From NCBI RefSeq assembly GCF_001316435.1, contig NZ_JXLL01000001.1, forward strand, positions 248,001 through 312,000: a DNA stretch of 64,000 nucleotides, written 5' to 3'. Origin of the DNA: Caloranaerobacter sp. TR13 (GTDB lineage: Bacteria > Bacillota > Clostridia > Tissierellales > Thermohalobacteraceae). The notes beneath the pieces were generated by a model. That model saw nothing but the letters and a program-made list of their open reading frames with translations. It was not told the DNA's origin and did not search any database. This document shows positions 6,450 to 15,509 of this stretch, piece by piece. Within the stretch, counting starts at the first letter, position 1; every line of letters starts with the position of its first letter. Made by a program: the position numbers and the translations under genes.

Positions 6450-9411
6450 AATCGTTCATGTTATTTTCAGTGTTATTTTCTTGAGTATTTATATTTTGTT
6501 GGTTACTTTCGTTGTTTTGATTTGTATTTTGTTCAGTATTGTTGAAGAACCATTTATTCAGCCAATCTTTAAAACTGTTTTCTTCATTGTGTACATCACA
6601 TACTTCTGTTGGTAATGTATATTGATAATCCATTGGGATATAACCATCATTTTCTTCTGGTATATATGGAACTTTTCTTTTTATAAATACTCTTTTTTCA
6701 ACTAGTTCTGGTGGACAGAATTTATTAGCTAATTTATTTGTACTTGTATCTATTAATGCTTCTACATGAACGTCACAGAATTCAGTTGGCTCTGTACCTT
6801 TTATAAAAATTTCTGCTTTAACAGTACTTCCACGAGGGTCTCTTTCGCATAAATCTGTTGCCAGTTTACCGGATTCTGTACAGATATTTCTAACAACAAA
6901 TCCTTGAGGCTTAACAAAGTCTTTAGGTTCAAAACCATTATGGATTTCTTTCATGATGTTTTTCCATAAGATAGATGCTATTTTACTACCTTGTGATAGT
7001 TTGACCCCAGGATTATCATTACCTATCCAAACACCACCAATATAATATGGAGTGTATCCAATAAACCAAGCATCTGCTTTGTTTTGTGTTGTACCAGTCT
7101 TACCAGCAACTGGTATTGTTGTATTATACTGATAAAGCTGAGCTCTCCAACCAGTACCTCTTGTTACAACTCCTTTCAGAATATCAGTCATAAGATATGC
7201 TACTTGTGGTGTAACAACTCTGTTTTTAAGAGCTTTATTTTCATATATAACATTGCCATCTCTGTCAACAATTTTTGTAAAAGAAATCGGTTCAATATAA
7301 ATACCTTGATTAGCAATAGAAGCATAAGCTTTAGTCATATCTAATGGTGTAAATCCTTTTGACAAACCACCAAGAGCAAGTGAAGCTAAATTCTCATCAT
7401 TAACTCTTTTATTTTCGCTTCTTGATACGAAGTTGTCTTTGCTTGGATCAGCTTCATTTATTATACCTTCTCTAGTTAAATATTCAATTGAAGTGTCGAT
7501 GCCTATATCTTGTAATACTTTTACTGCGATAACATTTACTGATTGTTCAACGGCTTCTCTTAGAGTAGTTAAACCTAAAAAGTCATCATCTTTTCTTTTC
7601 TTTCCATATTTAGTTTTACCATACCAGTTTTCAGGCCATAGATTCCCTTTACTATCATAATGTGGAATATCATCTATTACTGTAGCTGCAGTATACCCAT
7701 TGTCTAAAGCTGGTAAATAAACTGCTATTGGTTTTATAGCAGAACCAGGCTGTCGTTGTGAATGAACAGCTCTGTTAAGGACTTTGTTACCCTTTACATT
7801 TCTTCCGCCAACTAAAGCTTTTATCTCACCTGTTGTATAATCCATAATTACTACAGCAGATTGTGGCTGTACAATACCTGTTTTATTAATATAGAAATAT
7901 TTTGAATTAATTAAAAGGTTTTTATTTTCATCAACTTTATAAAAATCTTTATTTTGATTTAAGAAATTACTTTTAATGACTACTCTTTTCTTTTTATCTA
8001 TATAGTAATTTTCTTTTGAAATATCAAGAGAACCAACAGTATGTGTAACTAGATTTTTATTGCTGTCAATAGTATAGTAATCTGTTATATCTACAGTTTT
8101 TGGATATACATTTAACTTTTTATTTCTTATTATAAGATTACCATTAGAAAAATCAAAAGTTCCTTTTTCTATAATTAAATTATAATTTTTATCTAATAGA
8201 TTTTCTTTTTTGTAAAGTATAACTTTTTTATAGCTATCTAGAACATTTCCATACTTATCTCTTGACCAGCTTATTAATACAGGTCCTTTTACTTTAGATG
8301 TATCTCCTACTATGACATTAATGAAATTATCATAAATTTTTTCTACTTTATGCTGCATATCAATATCCATAGTAGAATATATTTTTAAACCACCTGTATA
8401 TAATTCTCTTTTGGCTTGTTCCTTTGTATATCCTAACTTGTTTACTAAAGTGTCTAAAACTTGTTCTTTTACATAATCAGTAAAGTATGATGAAATACCT
8501 TTTATTTTTTTCTGCCCTGGTTTTATAGCTTTCTTTATATCTTCTTTAAGTGCCTTTTGATATTCCTCTTCAGTAATATAGTTTTGTTCTTTCATCATTT
8601 TTAGTACTAATCTCTGTCTTTCAAGAGCCTTATTGTTAAATACAGCAGTATACTTTGTTCCATATATATCATATTCTCCAATGACGTAATATTTATCTTT
8701 ATCAACATTTTCCGATTTTAATAAAATATATGGAGAATAGATTGTTGGGCTTTTTGGTATACCAGCTAATAATGCACTTTCTGCTAGAGTCAATTCATTA
8801 ACGTTTTTTGAAAAATATGTTTGAGCAGCTTCTTGAATTCCGAAAGCACCTTTGCCTAAGTCGACTGTATTAAGGTATAGTGTTAAAATCTGATCTTTTG
8901 TGAGGTGTCTTTCGATTTGTATTGCTATATAAGCTTCCTTGATTTTTCTAGTAAGTTTTTTTTCACGGCTTAAATATACATTTTTTGCAAGCTGTTGGGT
9001 TATTGTACTTCCACCTTCTACAATTTGTCTTTCTTTTATGTCTTTAATTAAAGCTCCGATTATTCTGATAAAATCTAAACCTATATGTTTTCTAAATCTA
9101 GCATCTTCTATAGCAATAAAAGCATTTTCTAAATAATCAGGGATTTCATCAAGATCTTTTATTATTGTTCTGTATTCTTGAGTTTCAATTTTTTCAATAA
9201 GATTTCCATTCTTATCTAAAATAATAGAATTTTCACTTAAAAGAGAATCAATTTTTGTTGGATCAATTTTGGGCGTGTTTTTTATAACTGCAAATACAAG
9301 ACCTCCAACAGAACCAACAGTAATAAATATTACCAATAATAAAACAATTAGTATGAACTTTAGGATGCTGAGCTTTTTCTTCTTTTTAGATCTTTTTTTG
9401 TTTTCTGTCAT
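6448..9411 (-). CDS. Class A penicillin-binding protein (transglycosylase/transpeptidase)
   Basis: A 987-residue bifunctional peptidoglycan synthase. A Lys-rich cytosolic tail and one membrane anchor (about 16-43) precede a GT51 glycosyltransferase domain with the catalytic ED..F..H.G motif (E102) and GGSTITQQ (133-140). The transpeptidase domain has SAIK (S557-K560), SVN (624-626) and KTGTT (771-775). Between the two lies a Lys/Asn/Tyr-rich insert of about 130 residues (380-512) with degenerate Y-x-x-D repeats. An Asn/Gln-rich tail ends the protein. AAAGGAGG precedes the ATG. All catalytic residues are present. PBP1A-like is the best family name; the exact paralogue is not resolved. Confidence 0.93.
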   Translation of the reverse strand: MTENKKRSKKKKKLSILKFILIVLLLVIFITVGSVGGLVFAVIKNTPKIDPTKIDSLLSENSIILDKNGNLIEKIETQEYRTIIKDLDEIPDYLENAFIAIEDARFRKHIGLDFIRIIGALIKDIKERQIVEGGSTITQQLAKNVYLSREKKLTRKIKEAYIAIQIERHLTKDQILTLYLNTVDLGKGAFGIQEAAQTYFSKNVNELTLAESALLAGIPKSPTIYSPYILLKSENVDKDKYYVIGEYDIYGTKYTAVFNNKALERQRLVLKMMKEQNYITEEEYQKALKEDIKKAIKPGQKKIKGISSYFTDYVKEQVLDTLVNKLGYTKEQAKRELYTGGLKIYSTMDIDMQHKVEKIYDNFINVIVGDTSKVKGPVLISWSRDKYGNVLDSYKKVILYKKENLLDKNYNLIIEKGTFDFSNGNLIIRNKKLNVYPKTVDITDYYTIDSNKNLVTHTVGSLDISKENYYIDKKKRVVIKSNFLNQNKDFYKVDENKNLLINSKYFYINKTGIVQPQSAVVIMDYTTGEIKALVGGRNVKGNKVLNRAVHSQRQPGSAIKPIAVYLPALDNGYTAATVIDDIPHYDSKGNLWPENWYGKTKYGKKRKDDDFLGLTTLREAVEQSVNVIAVKVLQDIGIDTSIEYLTREGIINEADPSKDNFVSRSENKRVNDENLASLALGGLSKGFTPLDMTKAYASIANQGIYIEPISFTKIVDRDGNVIYENKALKNRVVTPQVAYLMTDILKGVVTRGTGWRAQLYQYNTTIPVAGKTGTTQNKADAWFIGYTPYYIGGVWIGNDNPGVKLSQGSKIASILWKNIMKEIHNGFEPKDFVKPQGFVVRNICTESGKLATDLCERDPRGSTVKAEIFIKGTEPTEFCDVHVEALIDTSTNKLANKFCPPELVEKRVFIKRKVPYIPEENDGYIPMDYQYTLPTEVCDVHNEENSFKDWLNKWFFNNTEQNTNQNNESNQQNINTQENNTENNMND

Positions 9412-9595
9412 AATATTACCTCCTTTAAAATGAGGGCACCAACATCAAAGTTAATTATAACATATAAACAGAAGTTTGTTAAATTAGAGTAGGTTATGCA
9501 ATAAATATGCTGTCATTTTAAAATATTATGTAACTTAAAAAACATATAAACATATTATACTAGTGAAAAAACACAGGAAGAAAGGAGGTTAAAAA

Positions 9596-10018
9596 ATGGA
9601 TAATAATAAACTAAATTTTGATTATATGTTCAATAGAATACTATACGATGATATTATTATAAATAAATTTAATGAATTTCTTGAAAAATATGAAGATAAA
9701 TCTGATAAATATATTTACCAAGAAATAGAAAGAGTTCAAAAAGAGGTTCCTGATGCGGTTAAAAGAAGACACATTAAAAATCTTGAAGCAATTTCTAAAT
9801 TTGAAGGTTTTGTAACAGAAGATATTAAAAGAGAAATTGAAAAACTAAAGCGATTAATAAATGTAGAATCATCAGAAAACAAAAAAATATCAGATAGGGA
9901 GTTAGAGAATCAATTTTTTAGTCCTACAAGCTTGTTGTTATGGTTCTTGCTATTGGTAATGATATACAGGAGAAGAAGGTATCGTAAACCTTATCACAGA
10001 AGACCTTATAGACATTAA
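9596..10018 (+). CDS. Hypothetical protein with C-terminal hydrophobic segment and basic tail
   Basis: A 140-residue protein with no family I recognise. The first 100 residues are charged and probably helical. A hydrophobic stretch (about 108-121) is followed by an Arg/Tyr/His tail (RRRRYRKPYHRRPYRH). The design suggests a tail-anchored protein with a basic end that could bind nucleic acid, polyphosphate or cell wall; that is inference. It has a strong AAGGAGG ribosome-binding site, and no gene lies near enough to define an operon. Confidence 0.75.
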   Translation: MDNNKLNFDYMFNRILYDDIIINKFNEFLEKYEDKSDKYIYQEIERVQKEVPDAVKRRHIKNLEAISKFEGFVTEDIKREIEKLKRLINVESSENKKISDRELENQFFSPTSLLLWFLLLVMIYRRRRYRKPYHRRPYRH

Positions 10019-10074
10019 CAAAATAAATTTTTAAATATAAGTAGTATATGAGAGCTTTTTAATTAAAACTTTTT

Positions 10075-10114
10075 CACCCTTCCTGCATATAATGTTAGGA
10101 GGGGTGTTTATTTT
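10075..10114 (+). promoter_or_regulatory. Hairpin that sequesters the yunB ribosome-binding site
   Basis: CACCCTTCCT (10075-10084) pairs with AGGAGGGGTG (10097-10106), ten base pairs with one G-U. The right arm is the ribosome-binding site of yunB. TTTATTTT follows, so the structure might also act as an intrinsic terminator for the gene upstream. The two readings are not mutually exclusive. Confidence 0.6.
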
Positions 10115-10769
10115 GAAACAAGCTAGAAATAAAAAGAAAAAAACTTTTATTATATTAGTTGTGATATTAGTTATAATAATTTACGGATTTATTATAATAG
10201 ATAGAAATATCAAACCAACGGTTTTGGCCATTTGTGAGGCTAAAGCTAGAATGATAGCGACGCAAGCGATAAATGATGCAGTACGAGCAAAAATAAATGA
10301 AGATATTAATTATAATGATTTAATTTTTCTAAAATATGATAATCAAGGCAAAGTTACAATGATGCAAGCCAATACAGTTTTAATGAATAGCATTGCATCC
10401 GAAGTAGCATTAGAAGTTCAGGAAAACATGAGACAAATAGCAGCAAGTAATATAAGAATTCCTTTAGGAAATGCACTTAATAGTCAGATACTATCTCAAT
10501 GGGGGCCTAAAATAAATATAAATATAGTACCACAAGGCACAGTAACTGTAGATTTTACAACAGAGTTTGAGGAATCGGGTATAAATCAAACTAGACATAA
10601 AGTTTTTTTAACGATAAAAACTAATGTTAGAATTATTGTTCCCTTGACTTCAGAAACAATACAAGTATCAACTAATGTACCGATAGCCGAAACAGTAATA
10701 GTAGGAGATGTGCCTCAATATTATATTAGAGTGCCTGAAAATGAAATATTAAACGTTGTACCTGACTAG
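10113..10769 (+). CDS. yunB: Sporulation protein YunB
   Basis: A 218-residue protein with a basic N-terminus, one membrane anchor (about 10-30) and an extracytoplasmic domain containing CEAKARMIATQAINDAV and a C-terminal segment ending in VPQYYIR, typical of YunB, a sporulation protein of unknown biochemical role controlled by sigma E in B. subtilis. I choose TTG 10113, seven bases after AGGAGGGGTG. ATG 10092 lies before the ribosome-binding site, within the hairpin loop, and is rejected. Confidence 0.85.
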   Translation: MKQARNKKKKTFIILVVILVIIIYGFIIIDRNIKPTVLAICEAKARMIATQAINDAVRAKINEDINYNDLIFLKYDNQGKVTMMQANTVLMNSIASEVALEVQENMRQIAASNIRIPLGNALNSQILSQWGPKININIVPQGTVTVDFTTEFEESGINQTRHKVFLTIKTNVRIIVPLTSETIQVSTNVPIAETVIVGDVPQYYIRVPENEILNVVPD

Positions 10770-10861
10770 ATATATCTAGAAAAGAATATAAAAATGATAT
10801 ATTATATTATTAGTTAAAAATAATTAAAGTTAGTGTTAAAAGTTTTATTGTAACAATTTAA

Positions 10862-10889
10862 CGAATAGCGAATGGCGAGTGACTAATGA
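10862..10889 (+). repeat. Degenerate 7-bp tandem repeat before hflX
   Basis: Four consecutive heptamers (CGAATAG, CGAATGG, CGAGTGA, CTAATGA) occur in the 141-base gap before hflX, just ahead of its ribosome-binding site. The block is richer in G+C than its surroundings. Confidence 0.5.
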
Positions 10890-10910
10890 CAATTTTAAAG
10901 AGGTGAATTT

Positions 10911-12215
10911 ATGGCAATTTACATTAACACTACAGAAGATGAAAGAGTTTTGTTAGTAGGTATAGACTTACAAAAAAAATCACAGATTAGTATAGAAAGT
11001 TCAATGAAAGAGTTAGAAGAGCTAGTAAAGGCTGCTGGAGGAATACCGATTTCAAGTATTGTTCAAAAGAGAAATAGAATAGATTCATCTTATTTTATAG
11101 GTAAAGGTAAAGTTGAAGAAATTAGATTATATTGTGATGAGTTAGATATAGATACAGTTGTTTTTAATGATGAACTATCAGGTATGCAAATGAGAAATAT
11201 CGAAAGTATAGTAGAAAGAAAGATTATTGATAGAACTACATTAATATTAGATATATTTGCAAATAGAGCGACAACTAAAGAAGGAAAATTACAGGTTGAA
11301 TTAGCACAATTAAAGTATAGATTACCTAGATTAGTAGGTTTAGGTAAATCCCTGTCAAGAACAGGTGCTGGTATTGGGACTAGAGGTCCAGGAGAGAAAA
11401 AATTGGAAATTGATAGAAGGCATATATTAAGGAGAATTTCAGAAATAGAGAGACAATTACAAGAAGTAAAAAAAGTTAGAGAGGTTAAGAGAAAACGTAG
11501 AGACAAATCTTCGTTGCCAATTGTTGCTTTAATTGGGTATACAAATGCAGGAAAATCCACTTTACTAAATACTATTTTAAATATTTGTAGTGAAGATTTT
11601 GAAAATAAAGAAGTATTTGCATATGATATGCTTTTTGCTACATTGGAGACAACACTAAGAAGAGCAAAACTACCTAATGGACATGATTTTTTAATAACAG
11701 ATACAGTTGGTTTTGTAAGTAAGTTGCCAACTCATTTAATTGAAGCATTTAAAGGTACTTTAGAAGAAATAAAATTTGCCGATTTATTACTTCATGTAGT
11801 TGATTGTACTAATAAAGATTTAGATATACAAATTAAAACAACTTTAGACATTATTAAAGATTTGAGAGTTTTTGATAAACCTATTATAACTGTTTTCAAT
11901 AAAGTAGATAAAATTAAAGAAGAAGACCTAGTATATAATATCAGTGGACCAAAATTGTTTATATCTGCAAAAGAAGGTAAGAATATTGATAAATTATTGA
12001 ACATGATACAAGATTACTTTAGTAAGAAATATTATAAAGTAAATCTTTTGGTTCCTTATAGTGATTTAGATATAATGTCTAAATTTTTTGATACAGCTAA
12101 GGTTGAAGAATATAATTATCAAGAAAATGGTGTTTTAATAAAAACTGTATTAGATGAAGCTAATTACAACAAGTATTATAAATATGTAACTGAAAATAAG
12201 GATGAGACTATATGA
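10911..12215 (+). CDS. hflX: GTPase HflX
   Basis: A 434-residue translational GTPase that binds the 50S subunit and splits or rescues stalled ribosomes. The N-terminal HflX domain (about 10-195) contains the glycine-rich GIGTRGPGEKKLE region (154-166). The G domain follows with G1 GYTNAGKST (209-217), G3 DTVGF (264-268) and G4 NKVD. A C-terminal extension is present. AAAGAGGTG precedes ATG 10911. It overlaps the next gene by four bases. Confidence 0.93.
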   Translation: MAIYINTTEDERVLLVGIDLQKKSQISIESSMKELEELVKAAGGIPISSIVQKRNRIDSSYFIGKGKVEEIRLYCDELDIDTVVFNDELSGMQMRNIESIVERKIIDRTTLILDIFANRATTKEGKLQVELAQLKYRLPRLVGLGKSLSRTGAGIGTRGPGEKKLEIDRRHILRRISEIERQLQEVKKVREVKRKRRDKSSLPIVALIGYTNAGKSTLLNTILNICSEDFENKEVFAYDMLFATLETTLRRAKLPNGHDFLITDTVGFVSKLPTHLIEAFKGTLEEIKFADLLLHVVDCTNKDLDIQIKTTLDIIKDLRVFDKPIITVFNKVDKIKEEDLVYNISGPKLFISAKEGKNIDKLLNMIQDYFSKKYYKVNLLVPYSDLDIMSKFFDTAKVEEYNYQENGVLIKTVLDEANYNKYYKYVTENKDETI

Positions 12216-12871
12216 AAAAAGCTGAACTAACTTGGAGTAATTTAAAAGAACTGAAAGATTATCAAATAACTTACTTACTATATTTAGAAGGTAGGAGTGT
12301 TGATGAAATTTCTATTATTAGAAGGATGTCTAAAGAACAGATTGAAAGACATATTTTAGAATGTAAGATTAATTTAAGTAAAAAAATATCAGAAGAAGAT
12401 TTACTAATTAGAATAATTAGTTTGAACAAGGAAGATAGATTGGAATATTTAAATAGGATGAATAAAACTGAAAAAGAAGTTTTAGTAATGGAAATATACA
12501 AAAGATATATCAGATTCAAAAATATTGAGGACAGAATGATTTTAATATGGTTAATAGGAGAGCTTAAGGATAAAAGGTTACTACCTTTCATTAGAATGGA
12601 GCTGAGAAGTAAGCATGTAAATATAAGGAGACTATGCTGTTCAGCTCTTGGTAAAATTAAAGATGAGAAAACCAAAGATTGGTTAGAGGAGGCATTGGAA
12701 GATATAAATCCTCAGGTTAGACAATACGCAGCAAAAGCTTTAAAATATATAGGCAATGAAGAAACAATTGATAAACTTAGAAAAATAATTACTTATGAGA
12801 AAGAAAAAGATTATGTAAAAAAAGCAGCTTACAATTCTTTAGTTAGCATTGAAGCAAAATTAGCAAATTAG
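12212..12871 (+). CDS. HEAT-repeat protein, unknown function
   Basis: A 219-residue all-helical protein. The N-terminus resembles a short helix-turn-helix-like segment (YLEGRSVDEISIIRRMSKEQIERHI), and the C-terminal half has HEAT or PBS-lyase type repeats (LLPFIRMELRSKHVNIRRLCCSALGKI and a second from about 155). Such repeats act as protein-binding scaffolds. It overlaps hflX by ATGA, so coupled translation is likely; a link to ribosome rescue is only contextual. Confidence 0.8.
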   Translation: MKKAELTWSNLKELKDYQITYLLYLEGRSVDEISIIRRMSKEQIERHILECKINLSKKISEEDLLIRIISLNKEDRLEYLNRMNKTEKEVLVMEIYKRYIRFKNIEDRMILIWLIGELKDKRLLPFIRMELRSKHVNIRRLCCSALGKIKDEKTKDWLEEALEDINPQVRQYAAKALKYIGNEETIDKLRKIITYEKEKDYVKKAAYNSLVSIEAKLAN

Positions 12872-13315
12872 CTTTTTAGTGTTTTCAACTATTTTAACTA
12901 ATTTGTTATATGATAGTATTGTACCATATGCAACTATAGGACGTCCAAATGCAACAAGATTAAGTCGTCTTGAGCTAAAGCCTCCTATTTTCATTAAGAT
13001 ATTTACACCATCCATTGTATTGACTAGTAATAAATCATCTTTATTTCCTCCAGCAAGCTCCCATGCATCTTTTATTGCTGGTATTACAAGATGTGGTACA
13101 AATTGTCTGCTTAATGTAAATACTTTATGTCCTTTTTCATCTATACCTCGAAAAATAATTTTACCTTGGTCTTTTTTGTTTAACGTATCAAAGTATGATA
13201 AAGAAAGTATATCTTTTAAACTAGGTTTTTTATTATTTGGGAGTAGACCAAGATGAATTGCAGATGCTATTGCAGACGAATGAGCTCCCCCGACACAATG
13301 ATAAATTATATACAT
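12860..13315 (-). CDS. DUF3189 family protein
   Basis: A 151-residue protein beginning MYIIYHCVGGAHSS, the signature start of DUF3189, a family mostly found in spore-forming Firmicutes and of unknown function. The His/Cys-rich beginning might bind a metal or phosphate; this is inference. It is convergent with, and overlaps by twelve bases, the HEAT-repeat gene. A CACGAGGTGATTAA ribosome-binding region precedes the ATG. Confidence 0.82.
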   Translation of the reverse strand: MYIIYHCVGGAHSSAIASAIHLGLLPNNKKPSLKDILSLSYFDTLNKKDQGKIIFRGIDEKGHKVFTLSRQFVPHLVIPAIKDAWELAGGNKDDLLLVNTMDGVNILMKIGGFSSRRLNLVAFGRPIVAYGTILSYNKLVKIVENTKKLIC

Positions 13316-13486
13316 TTAATCACCTCGTGAAAGATTAATACAAATATAATTTTCCCAAATTCTATAAAAATAATTATATAAATTAAGTTTTAAACATAAA
13401 CTAGTTGCAAAAGAAAATTTCAGAATTATATTGCAATTAAAAATATTTTAAATTATAATAAAATTAAAAAGTGGGAGGGAATACCA

Positions 13487-13921
13487 ATGCTGTTTAGAAA
13501 CTGTGCTGGTGGTGTAGTGTTTTATGGCGACAAGGTTTTTATTTTAAAAAATGAAAAAGGTGAATGGGTATTACCTAAAGGAAAGATTCGTAACGAATTC
13601 CTAGCGCATGAGACTGCGGTAAGTAGAGTTAAGGAAGAAACAGGACTTGAGGTTTCTATTGTGTCAACTGCTGGGGAGACTAGTTACGAATTTTTTTCTA
13701 TTACAAGACAAAGACCAGTTTGTAATGAAATAATATGGTACATCATGGAAGCAAAAAATAAAGATTTTATTATAAATAAGGATGAGGGCTTTAAAGATGG
13801 TGGATTTTTTGATGTTGAAGATGCACTTAAACTAATTACATATAGCCAGGATAAAGCTTTGGTTAGTTTATCATTTAAAAAATATCAAAAATTAAGAGAT
13901 AAAAAAGTAGCTTATGTATAG
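13487..13921 (+). CDS. Nudix hydrolase family protein, divergent box
   Basis: A 144-residue protein with the Nudix fold pattern: WVLPKGKIR followed by a box-like segment ending KEETGLEV. Relative to GX5EX7REUXEEXGU, the early Glu is shifted by one and the Arg-Glu pair reads Ser-Arg, while the metal-binding Glu-Glu and final Gly are kept. It probably hydrolyses a nucleoside-diphosphate-linked substrate, but the substrate cannot be predicted. GGGAGGG precedes ATG 13487. It is a single-gene unit with a terminator directly at its stop. Confidence 0.8.
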   Translation: MLFRNCAGGVVFYGDKVFILKNEKGEWVLPKGKIRNEFLAHETAVSRVKEETGLEVSIVSTAGETSYEFFSITRQRPVCNEIIWYIMEAKNKDFIINKDEGFKDGGFFDVEDALKLITYSQDKALVSLSFKKYQKLRDKKVAYV

Positions 13922-13948
13922 GGCAGTTATTGCCCTTTATTTTTTTTG
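13921..13948 (+). terminator. Intrinsic terminator of the Nudix gene
   Basis: GGGCA (13921-13925) pairs with TGCCC (13931-13935) across a five-base loop, followed by TTTATTTTTTTT. Confidence 0.85.
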
Positions 13949-14001
13949 TTTAAATGATTATAATTAGAATAGCTGAAGCTAATATAAAGGGGAGATTCAG
14001 A

Positions 14002-14649
14002 ATGAAAAACAAGTATAAAACATTACATGAATACGGTAAGGATGAGATTATCATAAATAAATCGAAATTTATTGGGTATGCTAAGCCTATAAATAGTGAA
14101 CAAGAAGCAATTGAATTTATTAATGAGATAAGGGCTAAACATAGAGATGCAACACATAATGTGTATGCTTATGTTTTTGGCGAAAATAATAATATTCAAA
14201 GATATAGTGATGATGGTGAACCAAGTGGAACTGCAGGCATACCAGTTCTTGAAGTTATAAAGAAAGAAGATTTAAGAAATGTCGTTGTTGTAGTAACTAG
14301 GTATTTTGGTGGAATTAAGCTAGGTGCTGGAGGATTAGTTAGGGCTTATACTAAAGGTGCAAAGATTGGTATTGAAGCTGGTGTTATTGTTGAGAAGGTA
14401 TTATTTAAAAGAATAATGGCCAGAATAGACTATACTCTATATGGAAGAGTTGAAAATGATTTACTTAGAGGTGGATATATCATAGATAATGTAACTTATG
14501 ATACAGCAGTAAATTTAATTATTTTATGTGAAGTAGATAATATTACTGAATTGACAAATTTATTAATAGATATAACTAACGGTAGAGTACAAATTGAAGA
14601 ATTAGACGAAGAATACTATTCAGTTAAGGATGGTAAAATAATTAAATAA
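14002..14649 (+). CDS. YigZ/IMPACT family protein
   Basis: A 215-residue member of the YigZ (UPF0029, IMPACT) family. The N-terminal domain carries the signature region RDATHNVYAYVFG, YSDDGEPSGTAGIPVLEV and VVVTRYFGGIKLGAGGLVRAY. The C-terminal domain (about 140-205) has the EF-G-like fold typical of the family. The bacterial function is unsettled; related proteins influence translation. ATG 14002 has AAGGGGAGA upstream, so the longer frame from 13954 is rejected. Confidence 0.88.
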   Translation: MKNKYKTLHEYGKDEIIINKSKFIGYAKPINSEQEAIEFINEIRAKHRDATHNVYAYVFGENNNIQRYSDDGEPSGTAGIPVLEVIKKEDLRNVVVVVTRYFGGIKLGAGGLVRAYTKGAKIGIEAGVIVEKVLFKRIMARIDYTLYGRVENDLLRGGYIIDNVTYDTAVNLIILCEVDNITELTNLLIDITNGRVQIEELDEEYYSVKDGKIIK

Positions 14650-14742
14650 TATTATTCTTTTTAAATAAGAATATTTAATAATTTACAATTTAGAGTTATA
14701 ATATACGTGGGTATGGTATATCGTCTGAAAAGGAGGTATAAT

Positions 14743-15135
14743 ATGGATAAAATTGAAATGAACAAGAAAGAAATGCTAGAAAAGAAGGTATGGGCAGTAG
14801 TAGGTGCTACAAATAATAAAGAAAAATTCGGCTATAAAATATGGAAAAAGTTAAAAGATAATGGATATGAAGTTTATGCAGTAAATCCAAAATATGATAA
14901 TATTGATAGTGAAGCTTGTTATCCTACATTAAAAGATTTACCTAAAATACCAGATGTAGTGGATTTCGTTGTTCCACCTAAAGTAACGTTAAAAGGTATT
15001 GAGCATGCACACGAACTTGGAATAGAATATTTATGGTTTCAACCAGGAACAGCAGACGAAGAAGTTATTGAAAAAGCTGAGAGTTTAGGTAAAAAAATAG
15101 TTTTTCATGACTGTGTTTTAGTAGCTTTAGATTAG
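14743..15135 (+). CDS. CoA-binding domain protein (YccU type)
   Basis: A 130-residue Rossmann-fold protein of the CoA_binding_2 family (VWAVVGATNNKEKFGYKIWKKL at the nucleotide-binding turn; VYAVNPKY; YLWFQPGTADEEV). Members bind CoA or related nucleotides; no reaction is assigned. AAAGGAGG sits eight bases before ATG 14743, and the upstream GTG/ATG starts are rejected. It appears to be transcribed alone. Confidence 0.85.
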   Translation: MDKIEMNKKEMLEKKVWAVVGATNNKEKFGYKIWKKLKDNGYEVYAVNPKYDNIDSEACYPTLKDLPKIPDVVDFVVPPKVTLKGIEHAHELGIEYLWFQPGTADEEVIEKAESLGKKIVFHDCVLVALD

Positions 15136-15168
15136 AAAAGGTTCCATTATGGAGCCTTTTACTTTTTT
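15136..15168. terminator. Terminator between the CoA-binding and TSUP genes
   Basis: AAAAGGTTCCA (15136-15146) pairs with TGGAGCCTTTT (15150-15160), eleven base pairs with one wobble, followed by ACTTTTTTTT. The A-run on the left gives a T-run on the minus strand, so it could serve both convergent genes. Confidence 0.8.
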
Positions 15169-15509
15169 TTGTAGCAAAATTCATATATTCCCATTAAAAA
15201 TAGAAAAATTGCAAAAAATTTTCTAAGCATTTTTGGATTGATATTAATTGCAATCGTAGAACCTACAAATGCACCAATTAGTCCAGTTATAATTATTGGA
15301 AAAGCTATTTTTAAAAGTATATTTCTATTATAGAAATGAATGAATAATGCAGTTATTGCAGTTGGTATAAATACTAGGAGATTAATACCTTGAGCTTCAT
15401 GTTGAGTTAAAGTTGTAAATAAGATAAGACCAGGAATTAGAATAGTACCTCCACCAATACCTAAACCACTTATTATTCCAGAAAAAAGACCTATGATAAA
15501 AAGAATCAT
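15159..15509 (-). CDS. Half-size TSUP (TauE/SafE) permease, second gene
   Basis: A 116-residue membrane protein with the TSUP repeat signature GIISGLGIGGGTILIPGLI and about four hydrophobic segments. TSUP proteins export or import sulfite, sulfonates or other organic sulfur anions. Family members are usually about 250 residues with two such repeats; here each repeat is a separate gene. It overlaps the upstream half by four bases (ATGA). Both halves look complete and lack frameshifts, so a heterodimer is likely. The neighbouring cysK suggests a sulfur substrate, by inference. Confidence 0.82.
   Translation of the reverse strand: MILFIIGLFSGIISGLGIGGGTILIPGLILFTTLTQHEAQGINLLVFIPTAITALFIHFYNRNILLKIAFPIIITGLIGAFVGSTIAININPKMLRKFFAIFLFLMGIYEFCYKKK

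Noticed and set aside
11090-11560. Open frame of 156 codons on the minus strand
   Set aside because: Antisense to the conserved HflX domain; no start context and no recognisable protein.
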